Shown: one piece after another, positions 17,409 to 25,608 of the stretch | Layout: each line of letters starts with the position of its first letter | Position numbering within the stretch: position 1 is the stretch's first letter | Assembly (NCBI RefSeq): GCF_003574215.1 | Contig: NZ_AP018558.1 | Coordinates: 964,001-1,028,000, forward strand | DNA length: 64,000 nt | Direction: 5' to 3' | Origin: Hydrogenophilus thermoluteolus | GTDB taxonomy: Bacteria; Pseudomonadota; Gammaproteobacteria; Burkholderiales; Rhodocyclaceae | Translations under genes and position numbers: made by a program | Notes under the pieces: model-generated | What the model was told of the DNA's origin: nothing | What the model saw: the letters and a program-made list of their open reading frames with translations, nothing else | Database searches by the model: none

Positions 17409-19591
17409 ACCGTTTCGTCCCCAGTAATCTGGTCGTTTTGCGCCGTGACGTGCTTCGCGCCGCGAGCGCGCTCCTGGAAGAGCAGGTTCGGGCTAGCCAG
17501 GCCTTCTCGGCAATCGCCAAGACGCTTCACCGCGTTCACGGAGAACTGGCCAATTCGCTTGCGGAATTGGCTGGGAGAGCCGATGCGGACCTTACCGTTC
17601 GGCAATTGGCCAGACGGTGCCAAACGCTGAGAACGACTCTTGCGCTCGTCGAGCAACACTATCAGGCCGATGTCGTCCGGCAGCGCGATGCGTTGCGCGC
17701 CCTTCTTGCGGCGTTCAACGAAAGCAGCAAAGTGCTGGCGCAGACGTTGGTAGAAAAGGATCTTCTCGATCGCCACCGGATGGTGCTCGAGCGGGTTGTC
17801 CTCTCCTACGAACGGGTGATCAACTGGCTGCCCTTCATCGAAGAGGTGCTCAAGGAGTTTCACGCGATTTTTCCGTTCGACCTCTTTTTCGTCGCGTTTG
17901 CGGAAAAGCATGGGTTGACCGCGCACCTCTTCTACCCAGGGCGACCCACAGCGGCACAGCGATCCGATCTGGAACCACAACTCGTGCGCGAACTCCTTGC
18001 GCGTTTGAACCAACCGTTTGATGCCGCTGTCGACCTGGCGGTCCATTACCTGGATTGGACGCCGTGGTTTGGGATCGCGACAGCGCAATGCTATCAATTG
18101 CTCACCGAGAAGGTGCCCGATCATCGCTCAGGACTGGCCGGTATTCTTGGTGTTGGCTTTGGCACCGCGCAACCGCTCAGCGCGCAAGAGCAAACCGTGA
18201 TCCGCTCGCTCTTGGCAATCCTGGTGATCGTCGTCGGGTCTAGCCGGGCGCTTTCAGACACGCTGCGCGAGCTTGAGTATTTTTCGATGCACGATCCGCT
18301 CACCCACCTCTACAACCGCCGCCATTTTCTCCACATGCTCGAGTACGAGATCGGTCGCAGCGAACGGCACCAGCATGCGTTTAGCCTCATCATGATCGAT
18401 CTCGACGATTTCAAGGAGATCAACGACACCTACGGTCACCCCGCAGGTGACCTGGCGCTCACAGAGCTTGCGAACGTGCTCCAGGCGCAAGTTCGGCAAG
18501 GCGACCTCGCTTGCCGGATTGGCGGCGATGAGTTCATCTTGTTGCTTCCCGAAACGCCGCTGGAGGGTGCTAAGGCGCTCGCGCGCAAACTCTGTGATCG
18601 GTTGCGCGCCCATCGTTATTTCTATCAAGGGACCTCATTTCATGTGACCTGTTCACTGGGCATTGTGAGCTACCCGCAAGACGGAAAGTCGGTCCATGAA
18701 CTCCTAGCGCACGCCGATCTGGCTGCCTATGAGGCAAAACGGCGAGGAAAAGACGAAATCTGCGCTTATGACGACCTCAAAACGCGCCGGACGGGCGGCG
18801 CTTTGACGCGTGACTCCCTTGCCGAGCAGCGCAGCGAGGTGGAAGCGCTTCGCGAAGCGCTCGCCGAGCGACGCATTGTTCCGTTTTTTCAACCGATCGT
18901 CGATATGGCAAGCGGTCAGGTGGTTGCGTTCGAGGTGCTCGCCCGCCTCATCCCGTCGGTAGGCGACCCGATCCCAGCAGGACGGTTCATCACGGTAATC
19001 GAAAAATATGGTTTGGGACGCGAACTCGACCGCCAGATCATTGCAGCAGCGCTCGCGGCGTTGCGTGACTTTCCAGGGGAAAAACCCACCCTTTTTCTCA
19101 ACCTATCGGTACAGGAGATCCAAAACCGCAACGTGCTCGGTTTTGCGGCACGCCTTTGCCACCAGTGGGGGCTGGATCCCGGCCGCATCGTCTTCGAGCT
19201 CTTGGAGCGGCACGCCGTCGACGATCTCGAGAAGTTGCGCCAGTTCATCCGGCAATTGCGCAAAAGAGGGTTCCGGTTTGCGCTCGACGACTTTGGCAGC
19301 GGCTACAACAGCTTGCACTATCTGCGGGAACTGGAGCTCGATTTCGTCAAGATCGACGGCGCGTTCGTGCGGGGCATGCAAACGTCGCGCATCGACGAGG
19401 CGCTGGTGCGTAACCTCTCCAATCTCTGTGCGGATCTCGGCATGCAGACGGTAGCGGAATTCGTCGAAAATGACGAAATGTTTGCCATGTTGCAGAAGAT
19501 GGGGATCACCCATGCGCAGGGCTACTACCTCGGTTTGCCGCTGCCTCGCCTGCCGGTGGTAGAATCGCTACCGCGCACTAGCTCCCCGTAG
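17405..19591 (+). CDS. GGDEF-EAL protein (diguanylate cyclase / c-di-GMP phosphodiesterase)
   Basis: From the GTG at 17405 (overlapping the upstream stop) the protein has 728 residues. The first ~280 residues are helical and then GAF-like (FHAIFPFDLFFVAF... ILGVGFGTAQPLS) with no named sensor motif. The GGDEF domain follows with an intact GGDEF at 373-377 and YNRRHF, then an EAL domain. There the signature is EVL (residues 510-512) instead of EAL, but NLSVQEIQN, DDFGSGYNS, KIDGAFV and the distal Glu in AEFVENDE are present, so activity is likely. No membrane segments, so it is cytoplasmic. Its last 10 nt, including the TAG, lie inside the tRNA-Arg gene. A TTG at 17363 is a less likely start. 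Confidence 0.88.
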   Translation: MNRFVPSNLVVLRRDVLRAASALLEEQVRASQAFSAIAKTLHRVHGELANSLAELAGRADADLTVRQLARRCQTLRTTLALVEQHYQADVVRQRDALRALLAAFNESSKVLAQTLVEKDLLDRHRMVLERVVLSYERVINWLPFIEEVLKEFHAIFPFDLFFVAFAEKHGLTAHLFYPGRPTAAQRSDLEPQLVRELLARLNQPFDAAVDLAVHYLDWTPWFGIATAQCYQLLTEKVPDHRSGLAGILGVGFGTAQPLSAQEQTVIRSLLAILVIVVGSSRALSDTLRELEYFSMHDPLTHLYNRRHFLHMLEYEIGRSERHQHAFSLIMIDLDDFKEINDTYGHPAGDLALTELANVLQAQVRQGDLACRIGGDEFILLLPETPLEGAKALARKLCDRLRAHRYFYQGTSFHVTCSLGIVSYPQDGKSVHELLAHADLAAYEAKRRGKDEICAYDDLKTRRTGGALTRDSLAEQRSEVEALREALAERRIVPFFQPIVDMASGQVVAFEVLARLIPSVGDPIPAGRFITVIEKYGLGRELDRQIIAAALAALRDFPGEKPTLFLNLSVQEIQNRNVLGFAARLCHQWGLDPGRIVFELLERHAVDDLEKLRQFIRQLRKRGFRFALDDFGSGYNSLHYLRELELDFVKIDGAFVRGMQTSRIDEALVRNLSNLCADLGMQTVAEFVENDEMFAMLQKMGITHAQGYYLGLPLPRLPVVESLPRTSSP
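19535..19565 (+). promoter_or_regulatory. Possible tRNA-Arg promoter inside the upstream gene
   Basis: TTGCCG (19535-19540) and TAGAAT (19560-19565) are separated by 19 bp and would start transcription about 10 nt before the tRNA. The spacer is long, so support is modest. The elements lie within the 3' coding part of the GGDEF-EAL gene. Confidence 0.35.
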
Positions 19592-19653
19592 TTCAATGGA
19601 CAGAACGAGCGCCTCCTAAGCGCTAGATCCAGGTTCGATTCCTGGCGGGGGGA
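19582..19653 (+). tRNA. tRNA-Arg (anticodon CCT)
   Basis: A complete cloverleaf can be drawn: acceptor CTCCCCG paired with CGGGGGG (one T-G pair), D stem GTTC/GAAC, anticodon stem AGCGC/GCGCT with loop CTCCTAA (anticodon CCT at 19615-19617), variable loop AGAT and T arm CCAGG-TTCGATT-CCTGG, then discriminator A. The 3' CCA is not encoded. It reads the rare AGG codon. The preceding protein gene stops at 19591, so the first 10 nt of the tRNA are shared with coding sequence. Confidence 0.95.
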
Positions 19654-19687
19654 CGAAAGTGGCTATGAAAAAACATCAAAAAACCCC

Positions 19688-19714
19688 TCAACTTTTCCCA
19701 CCGTGTGTCGATAA
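19688..19714 (+). promoter_or_regulatory. Candidate sigma-28 (FliA) promoter of aer
   Basis: TCAACTTT at 19688-19695, an 11-bp spacer and GTCGATAA at 19707-19714 match the flagellar/chemotaxis consensus TAAAGTTT-N11-GCCGATAA in spacing and most bases. The predicted transcript would begin about 40 nt before the aer ATG, a sensible leader length. Confidence 0.6.
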
Positions 19715-19761
19715 CCCAATTAGAATTGCAAAATTCGGGCATCCAACCAAAGGGGGAAACG

Positions 19762-21378
19762 ATGCGCATCAACCAGCCTGTGACCCAGCGTGAATACCCG
19801 GTGCGCGACGACTGCGCGATCATCAGCCATACCGACGAGAAGGGTCGCATCACCTATTTCAACAAAGATTTTCTGGAGTATTCCGGCTTTGCGCCCGAAG
19901 AGCTGATGGGGCAGCCGCACAACATCATCCGCCATCCGGATATGCCGCCCGAAGCGTTTCGCGACCTCTGGGCCACCCTCAAAGCGGGACGTCCTTGGCA
20001 GGGCATGGTGAAAAACCGGCGCAAGGATGGTGACCATTACTGGGTCAAGGCCACCGCAACCCCGAAACCGGGGGGCGGTTATATGAGCGTGCGGATGAAG
20101 CCCACGCGCGAAGAGGTTCAAGCCGCGGATGAACTCTACGCGCGGATGCGCGCCGGGGAAAAGATCGCACTCGAAGGGGGTAAAGTCCGCGCAGGCGCCA
20201 TCACCCGCTTTTTGCGGCGCATTACCCTCAAGCAGCGGGTCGTACTCCTCATGCTCTTTCCGGTGATCGGTTTTGGGTTGTTGTTGGGTCTGGAGTGGTA
20301 TGAATACGGGCAACCGTCGCTGCTTTCTTTTCTATTCACGCTCCTTGGTGTGGTCGTGACGCTGACGGTCGGTGGGTGGACGGTCAGCCGCCTCTCGCAC
20401 GGTTTTGCCGAAGCGCTGCGCATCGCCCGTGCGGTGGCAAACGGCGAAATCAAAGTCGAGTTCGACGACATGGGGCGGGACGAGCTCGGCGAACTCTTCG
20501 ACGCGCTTCAGATCATGCGCAACCGCCTCTTCGAATTGGTCTTTACGCTCCAGCAACAGCTCAAAGCGGTGCAGGAAGCGCAGCACGCGGCAGAGTCCTC
20601 TGCGCAAGCGATTGCCGCCAGCGCGCACCAACAGGCCGAAAATACCCAGGCGATTGCTGCTTCGGTCTCGCAGAATACCGCTTCCGCTCAAAAAATTGCC
20701 GAACACGCTACCGTTACGGCCAAAGCGGCCGTTGCGGCGCAGCAGGCGGTCGACACCGGCGCGCGAGTCGTTCACCGTGCCGCCGACGAGATCGCGCGTA
20801 TCGCCCTTTCCGTCCGAACGTCGGCAGCGAATCTCACTAAGCTCGAAGGCATTGCAGGTGAAATCGGCCAGATCATCCAGACGATCCGTGAGATTGCCGA
20901 CCAAACCAACCTCTTGGCGTTGAACGCCGCGATCGAAGCGGCGCGCGCAGGCGAACAGGGGCGCGGTTTTGCGGTAGTCGCCGACGAGGTGCGGAAACTG
21001 GCCGAGCGCACCGCGAAAGCAACGCTCGAAATCGGGACGATGATCGAACGCATTCAGGAAGAGACGCGCGTCTCGGTAACCAGCATGCAGGAGGGGGTGG
21101 CGCTCGTTGAAAAAGGGGCGGAGAGTGCCCACGAAGCGGGGAACTCGGTCGAGGAGATCAAGCGGGAAGCCGAAAAGGTGATCTCCGCTGCGCAGGAGAT
21201 TCAGCGGGCGATGCACGAGGAGCTCGAAGCGCTGCGCGAAATCGAAACGCACGCCAAGCAGATTGCCGAAGACAGTCAACTGGTCGAGGAAAAAGCGCAA
21301 ACCGTCGTTGCAGCCGCAGGCCAGGTGGGGCGTGCGACGCAGCAAGTCATCAACACCGCGTCGCTCTTCAAGACGTAG
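19762..21378 (+). CDS. aer: Aerotaxis receptor: PAS domain methyl-accepting chemotaxis protein
   Basis: From the ATG at 19762 (AGGGGGAAACG upstream) the protein has 538 residues. Residues 1-110 are an Aer-type PAS domain with YFNKDFLEYSGF, NIIRHPDMP and WQGMVKNRRKDGDHYWV, which in E. coli Aer binds FAD. Two hydrophobic segments follow (about 155-175 and 180-205), then a HAMP-like linker and a coiled-coil signalling domain whose hairpin tip reads QTNLLALNAAIEAARAGEQGRGFAVVADEVRKLAERT. It senses redox or oxygen and signals through CheA/CheW. No che genes are in the window. The FliA-type promoter upstream fits this role. Confidence 0.9.
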   Translation: MRINQPVTQREYPVRDDCAIISHTDEKGRITYFNKDFLEYSGFAPEELMGQPHNIIRHPDMPPEAFRDLWATLKAGRPWQGMVKNRRKDGDHYWVKATATPKPGGGYMSVRMKPTREEVQAADELYARMRAGEKIALEGGKVRAGAITRFLRRITLKQRVVLLMLFPVIGFGLLLGLEWYEYGQPSLLSFLFTLLGVVVTLTVGGWTVSRLSHGFAEALRIARAVANGEIKVEFDDMGRDELGELFDALQIMRNRLFELVFTLQQQLKAVQEAQHAAESSAQAIAASAHQQAENTQAIAASVSQNTASAQKIAEHATVTAKAAVAAQQAVDTGARVVHRAADEIARIALSVRTSAANLTKLEGIAGEIGQIIQTIREIADQTNLLALNAAIEAARAGEQGRGFAVVADEVRKLAERTAKATLEIGTMIERIQEETRVSVTSMQEGVALVEKGAESAHEAGNSVEEIKREAEKVISAAQEIQRAMHEELEALREIETHAKQIAEDSQLVEEKAQTVVAAAGQVGRATQQVINTASLFKT

Positions 21379-21817
21379 ACAGCATCCCGAAACGCGTTTG
21401 CCACCGTTGCCAAAAGGCGTCGGGTACCGGCGCCTTTTCCCGTTTCGCGTAATCGAAGGTGACAACGCCGTGTTTGCCCCGCGCCACTTCGCGCCCGCTT
21501 GATGATTCCGTCAATTGCCAAACCAGGTCGAAACCGTAGCGGTGGAGGTCCGCGATGCCCATCGCGCAAAGCAGCCGTTCGCCATGAAAAGCTTCGCTGC
21601 GGTACTGTGCCGCCACGTCCGCGAGGATGATCCCTGCGCCGCCAATGTCTACCTGGGAAAAGCCCAATTCGGCCAAAAGCCTGCAGCGCGCTTCCGCGAC
21701 CAGCCCCAAGAGCCGCGCATTGTCGAGGTGCTGCCCTTCGTTGATGTGTTCGATGTAGATCATGAGTTCGGTGACGAACGGCAGATGTTCGGGTAGAGCG
21801 ATCTTGATGCGTGCCAT
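21368..21817 (-). CDS. Acyl-CoA thioesterase, 4HBT hotdog fold
   Basis: A 149-residue hotdog-fold protein (YbgC/FadM-like). After an opening strand it has HINEGQHLDNARLLGLVAEARCRLLAELG, where the HxxxxxH-N arrangement resembles the 4-hydroxybenzoyl-CoA thioesterase active-site region, then a central strand AAQYRSEAFHGERLLC. It probably hydrolyses acyl-CoA thioesters in the cytoplasm. The ATG at 21817 is chosen because the upstream extension overlaps the promoter region of the divergent regulator. Its 3' end overlaps the aer stop by 11 bp. Confidence 0.7.
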   Translation of the reverse strand: MARIKIALPEHLPFVTELMIYIEHINEGQHLDNARLLGLVAEARCRLLAELGFSQVDIGGAGIILADVAAQYRSEAFHGERLLCAMGIADLHRYGFDLVWQLTESSSGREVARGKHGVVTFDYAKREKAPVPDAFWQRWQTRFGMLSTS

Positions 21818-21891
21818 GATGTGTGTAACCCATTCGTATCGGAACCTGGAAAGCCGATGATGATAACAGGAAAGCGCTGTACCACTTTTCC

Positions 21892-21919
21892 TTGCCGCAC
21901 AGGCCGGCCGCGCTATAAT
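21892..21919 (+). promoter_or_regulatory. Sigma-70 promoter of the Crp/Fnr regulator
   Basis: TTGCCG (21892-21897), a 16-bp spacer and a perfect TATAAT (21914-21919). Transcription would start near 21926, which rules out the in-frame ATG at 21918 and supports translation from 21954. Confidence 0.65.
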
Positions 21920-21953
21920 GGATGTGGTGCTAACCCCAATCGAACCGGTGTCC

Positions 21954-22667
21954 ATGCCGAAAACGATCGCGCTCCTGCGAAACGTCCCGCTTTTCTCGTT
22001 GCTCGAGGATGAGACTCTGACCCAGGTGGCCGAGGCTGCGCAGCCCGTGGTCCTGGAACGAGATCAAGTGCTTTTTTTCCGCGGCGACGCTTCGCGGGGG
22101 TTCTACGTGGTCGTGCAAGGGCGGATCAAACTCTATATCGACGGGCCGAATGGCGTGGAAAAGGTGATCGAAACGGTAGGGCCCGGCGGTACCTTCGGCG
22201 AAGCGGTGATGTTTCTGCGCCAGCCTTACCCAGTAAACACCGCCGCGCTGACACCGGCAGAAGTGCTTTTCATCCCGCGCGATGTGATCGAACGGTTGCT
22301 CGACGCGAATCGCGATTTCTGCCAACGGATGCTCGCCGGGATGGCGATGCGGTTGCGATCCCTCATCCACGATATCGAAACCTATTCGGTCTGTTCGGCA
22401 ACCCAGCGCGTGATCGGTTACCTCCTGCAATTACTGCCGGAAGCAGGGGTGGCGACCAACGATGGCCCCATCTTGCTCGAATTGCCGGTGCAAAAATATG
22501 TGTTGGCCTCTCGCCTCAACCTGAAGCCAGAGACGCTCTCAAGGGTCTTTTCCGACCTTGCAGCCGAAGGTCTGTTACGCACCAGCGGGCGAAAAGTGTG
22601 GATTTTGGATTTGGAAGGACTGCGCGCCTTTGCGCCCCAAGAGGCGTTCTTGCCGCCTTGCCGCTGA
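21954..22667 (+). CDS. Crp/Fnr-family transcriptional regulator, Dnr-like
   Basis: A 237-residue regulator: cyclic-nucleotide-fold sensor (FFRGDASRGFYVVVQGRIKLY, FGEAVMFL), a long dimer helix (AGMAMRLRSLIHDIETYSVCSATQRVIGYLLQLL) and a C-terminal winged helix with recognition helix LKPETLSRVFSDL. The N-terminal cysteine cluster of FNR is absent, so it does not carry an oxygen-sensing Fe-S cluster. Phrases such as HDIETYSV and PETLSR resemble Dnr/NnrR proteins, which respond to NO through heme. It lies at the edge of the denitrification island, where several promoters carry DNR-type boxes, so it is the leading candidate regulator. A general Crp-like role cannot be excluded. Confidence 0.78.
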   Translation: MPKTIALLRNVPLFSLLEDETLTQVAEAAQPVVLERDQVLFFRGDASRGFYVVVQGRIKLYIDGPNGVEKVIETVGPGGTFGEAVMFLRQPYPVNTAALTPAEVLFIPRDVIERLLDANRDFCQRMLAGMAMRLRSLIHDIETYSVCSATQRVIGYLLQLLPEAGVATNDGPILLELPVQKYVLASRLNLKPETLSRVFSDLAAEGLLRTSGRKVWILDLEGLRAFAPQEAFLPPCR

Positions 22668-22813
22668 CTCTGATGACGCCAAAGTTCTGCCAGCGGTGTC
22701 CATTGGTCACCCAAGAGGTCTTGCACACTGCGCGCGACACTGGACGGATCGAAAAGTGTCCCATAAGCGTCGAAAACACACGCAGCAATTCCGTGCAGGC
22801 GTTTGGGGGGCAT
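22668..22813 (-). pseudogene. Truncated type II haloacid dehalogenase (HAD), N-terminal ~48 residues only
   Basis: Starting at an ATG (22813) with an AAGGAG site intact, the first ~45 residues read like a haloacid dehalogenase N-terminus: IAACVFDAYGTLFDPSSV contains the nucleophile motif DxYGT, and LAELWRHQ matches the family's helix. Identity then stops abruptly where the 3' end of the Crp/Fnr gene begins on the other strand. The frame stays open antisense to that gene as far as 22418, but this is not family-like. The catalytic core is missing, so this is a deletion remnant. Confidence 0.7.
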
Positions 22814-22822
22814 GGCGTTCGT

Positions 22823-22846
22823 CTCCTTGAGCGATCGTTCAAGGAG
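22823..22846. promoter_or_regulatory. 24-bp near-perfect palindrome upstream of the dehalogenase remnant
   Basis: CTCCTTGA (22823-22830) and TCAAGGAG (22839-22846) flank GCGATCGT, giving 11 of 12 symmetrical pairs. The core TTGAGCGATCGTTCAA resembles operators of TetR-type repressors. One arm contains the remnant's ribosome site, so it could alternatively fold in RNA. The rest of the 22,668-22,981 interval shows no further gene. Confidence 0.4.
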
Positions 22847-22981
22847 ATTTTACACAACCAACGCGACTAGGAAGAAAAACGCAAAAATACCGTCGATCTT
22901 CTGCGTCAAGCTTCCAGGGATGCGCTGTAGCAACGACATGCGGGTCAAAGTAAGGAGGGCGAACGCGCCGATTGTGGCCGC

Positions 22982-24823
22982 TTATAAACCTTCGGTCAAG
23001 AGGGCGTAGATTTTCGGAAGCCGTTCGGCAAGCGTCGCCATGCGGGGGATGAGCAGATAGCCAGATTGGCCGAAGAGATAAGGGAGGTAGTCCGAAGCGT
23101 CTTTGTCGATGGTGAGGCAGAATGGGCGTACGCCCGCACGTTTGGCCTCACTGATCGCCATGCGGCAATCTTCGATTGCATAACGCCCTTCGTAACCGTC
23201 GAGGTCGTTCGGTTTTCCGTCGGAAAGGATCAACAGCAGGCGCAAACTGTGGGGTTGCTGTTCCAGCTGCCGAACAGCGGCACGTATCGCCGCGCCCATT
23301 CGCGTGTAGTAACCGGGTGTGATCGCTGCGATGCGCGCACGTACCGAGTCGGTTCGTCGTTCAGAAAAGCGTTTGAGCCAATGGAACAAGATCTCCGAGC
23401 GGCGGCGCGAAGAAAACGTGGCGATCGCGTAATCGTCGCCCGTGGCCGCGATCGCTTCGGAAAAGACCCACAGGGTGTCGCGGATGAGGTCGATTACCCG
23501 AAGGTCGTCGGACGCATGGGCATCGGTAGAAAGGGAGGTATCGGCCAAAAGCAGCGTCGCGATATCCCGGTGGTGGGCGCGCTTAGCCAGATAGAGACCG
23601 CGGTCGGCTTCCGCAAACCCTGCGATCCGATCCGCGCGAAAACGGACGAACCGTTCCAGATCGAGTTCGTCACCGTCGGGTTGGTCTGTCAAGGTGACGC
23701 GAATGGGAGCAAGCAGTTCGAGCTGCGCGCGTAGACGGCGAATCATGCGCCGAAGATGTTCCGGGATCTCGGCCGTAGCGTTGTCACTGGGTGGGGTTGT
23801 CATCACGACACGGCAAAAATTTTCCCGGTAGGATTGGGTGCGGTAATCCCATTCGGAAAGCAGCAGTTCGCCGTGCAGTGTCTCGTCCGATTCGGTGCCT
23901 GGTGCGGTTTCGACTTCCATGCGAACCCGCGCGGCAACCCGTTCGTCGTCGTCGGCGAAATGGAGCGTGTCGAGCGTCTCTGTGACGCGGCTGGGGTCCG
24001 CTTCCGGCTCGTCGTCCTGCGATCGATTGACTTTGACGTATTCGGCCCAAGAAAGAAGACTTTCTGCCCGGAATACGAGTAGCATTCCGTGCTCTTCTTT
24101 TGGCGCGTCGGTGCGTTCCGCGCGCAGGGTTCTCTGCTCCGTTTCCGTGTCGCGCGCTTTCGCATCAGAAGCGGCGTCGCGATGCTTTTTCGCTTCGGGC
24201 GGTGCCGCAGGATCTTCCAGAAACCAGAGCCACACCGGAAATGGTGCCTTTTTGCTACGATTGGGCTCTGGAAACGAGGTGAGTGCCCCGGGAGTGGTGA
24301 GCGCGAGCCGAATGGCGTTTTCCACTTCCGCTTCGGCAGGGGGAAGTCGTGCCGGATCGGGTCGGTATGCGATCAGAGCATGGACCAGTCGCCGATAGCG
24401 CGCTTCCCACGCCGGGAAGCGCGCAAGGGCAACGACCGTAGCACGCTGATTGGCAAGCCATAAGGGTTCGCCTTTCGGGACATAATGGGCAGCCGCCAGG
24501 GCCAGCCAGAAATAGGCGTCGCGGTTGAGCCTCGGATCGGGAAACCAGTCGATCGTCGCCGGGAGGTAGCACGCGTCTTGACCGATCATCGGCAGGGTAT
24601 AGCGATCGCCGACACCCGCGATCCGTTCGACGAGGCTTCGCCGGTGATGACTTTGGCGCCGCACCGCCGGTTTAAGGACGCGCGCAGGGATTCCGCCGCA
24701 ACCCCGATAAAAAACCGCAAGCGGGCGCACCCAATCGCTGAGCGCGACCGTCGCTTCCGGATGGTTGTGCTCGGCGACCCGCGTGATCCAGCGATCCCAG
24801 AGTGCACCGATCCACTCTTCCAT
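22982..24823 (-). CDS. norD: NorD: von Willebrand A domain protein for nitric oxide reductase activation
   Basis: A 613-residue protein with a variable charged N-terminal half and a C-terminal VWA domain (about 425-610) carrying the metal-ion motif DTSLS in LLLADTSLSTDA and SDGKPNDLDGYEGRYAIEDCRMA, which is typical of NorD. Together with the MoxR-type ATPase NorQ it is needed to assemble or activate the NorCB complex, probably by inserting non-heme iron. It follows norQ after 8 bp. norCB itself is 13 kb away across the nir cluster, an unusual separation. Confidence 0.9.
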   Translation of the reverse strand: MEEWIGALWDRWITRVAEHNHPEATVALSDWVRPLAVFYRGCGGIPARVLKPAVRRQSHHRRSLVERIAGVGDRYTLPMIGQDACYLPATIDWFPDPRLNRDAYFWLALAAAHYVPKGEPLWLANQRATVVALARFPAWEARYRRLVHALIAYRPDPARLPPAEAEVENAIRLALTTPGALTSFPEPNRSKKAPFPVWLWFLEDPAAPPEAKKHRDAASDAKARDTETEQRTLRAERTDAPKEEHGMLLVFRAESLLSWAEYVKVNRSQDDEPEADPSRVTETLDTLHFADDDERVAARVRMEVETAPGTESDETLHGELLLSEWDYRTQSYRENFCRVVMTTPPSDNATAEIPEHLRRMIRRLRAQLELLAPIRVTLTDQPDGDELDLERFVRFRADRIAGFAEADRGLYLAKRAHHRDIATLLLADTSLSTDAHASDDLRVIDLIRDTLWVFSEAIAATGDDYAIATFSSRRRSEILFHWLKRFSERRTDSVRARIAAITPGYYTRMGAAIRAAVRQLEQQPHSLRLLLILSDGKPNDLDGYEGRYAIEDCRMAISEAKRAGVRPFCLTIDKDASDYLPYLFGQSGYLLIPRMATLAERLPKIYALLTEGL

Positions 24824-24831
24824 CGCGACCG

Positions 24832-25608
24832 CTATCCTTCGAAAACGGAACGGACGATCTCTTCCAACCCGAGTGCGACTTCACGTTCATCGGTGAGCGC
24901 TTCGATGATCGCGGCATGGCACGCAAGCAACGGTTCGACGCCGCTGGCGATCAAGCGGGCGGCATAGACGAGCATGCGTGTCGAGATCACCTCTTCCAAA
25001 TCGATTTGCTTGAGACCACGGATCGCTTGCGCCAAATGGACCAGTTTTTGTGCGACCCAAGGTTCGCAACCCGTCTCGGCAATGAGGATCTCACGCTCTT
25101 TTTCGGGTACGGGAAAATCGAAGCGCAGCGCGACGAAGCGTTGTCGGGTAGAGGGCTTCAGCCCTTTGAGAAAATTTTGATATCCAGGGTTATAGGAGAC
25201 CACCAGCATGAACGTTGGTGGCGCCGTCAGATGCTCTCCGGTGCGTTCCAAGAAGAGTTCACGGCGATGGTCGGCGAGCGGATGGAGCACCACGGTGACG
25301 TCCTTACGCGCTTCGACCACTTCGTCCAGATAGCAGATCCCCCCTTCGCGAACCGCGCGGGTCAATGGACCGTCTTGCCAGACCGTTTCGTCGCCACGAA
25401 TGAGGAAGCGGCCCACCAGGTCGGCAGCGGTGAGGTCGTCGTGACACGCTACGGTATAGAGCGGGACGCCCAAGCGTTCCGCCATATAAGCGACGAAGCG
25501 GGTTTTGCCCACACCGGTTGGTCCTTTGATCAGCACGGGGAGCTGGTTCGCGAACGCCTTTTCAAAGAGGGCGATTTCGTTGCCTTGGGGGTGGTAGTGG
25601 ATGCTCAT
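24832..25608 (-). CDS. norQ: NorQ: MoxR-type AAA+ ATPase
   Basis: A 258-residue AAA+ ATPase: Walker A KGPTGVGKTR (near 29-38), ACHDDLTAADLVGRFL, Walker B GGICYLDEVVEA and sensor region VSYNPGYQ. This is the NorQ/CbbQ branch, whose members work with VWA proteins to remodel client enzymes. Its stop-start neighbour nirE overlaps it by 4 bp and norD follows, giving a nirE-norQ-norD operon driven by the DNR-type box at 26,489. Confidence 0.93.
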   Translation of the reverse strand: MSIHYHPQGNEIALFEKAFANQLPVLIKGPTGVGKTRFVAYMAERLGVPLYTVACHDDLTAADLVGRFLIRGDETVWQDGPLTRAVREGGICYLDEVVEARKDVTVVLHPLADHRRELFLERTGEHLTAPPTFMLVVSYNPGYQNFLKGLKPSTRQRFVALRFDFPVPEKEREILIAETGCEPWVAQKLVHLAQAIRGLKQIDLEEVISTRMLVYAARLIASGVEPLLACHAAIIEALTDEREVALGLEEIVRSVFEG

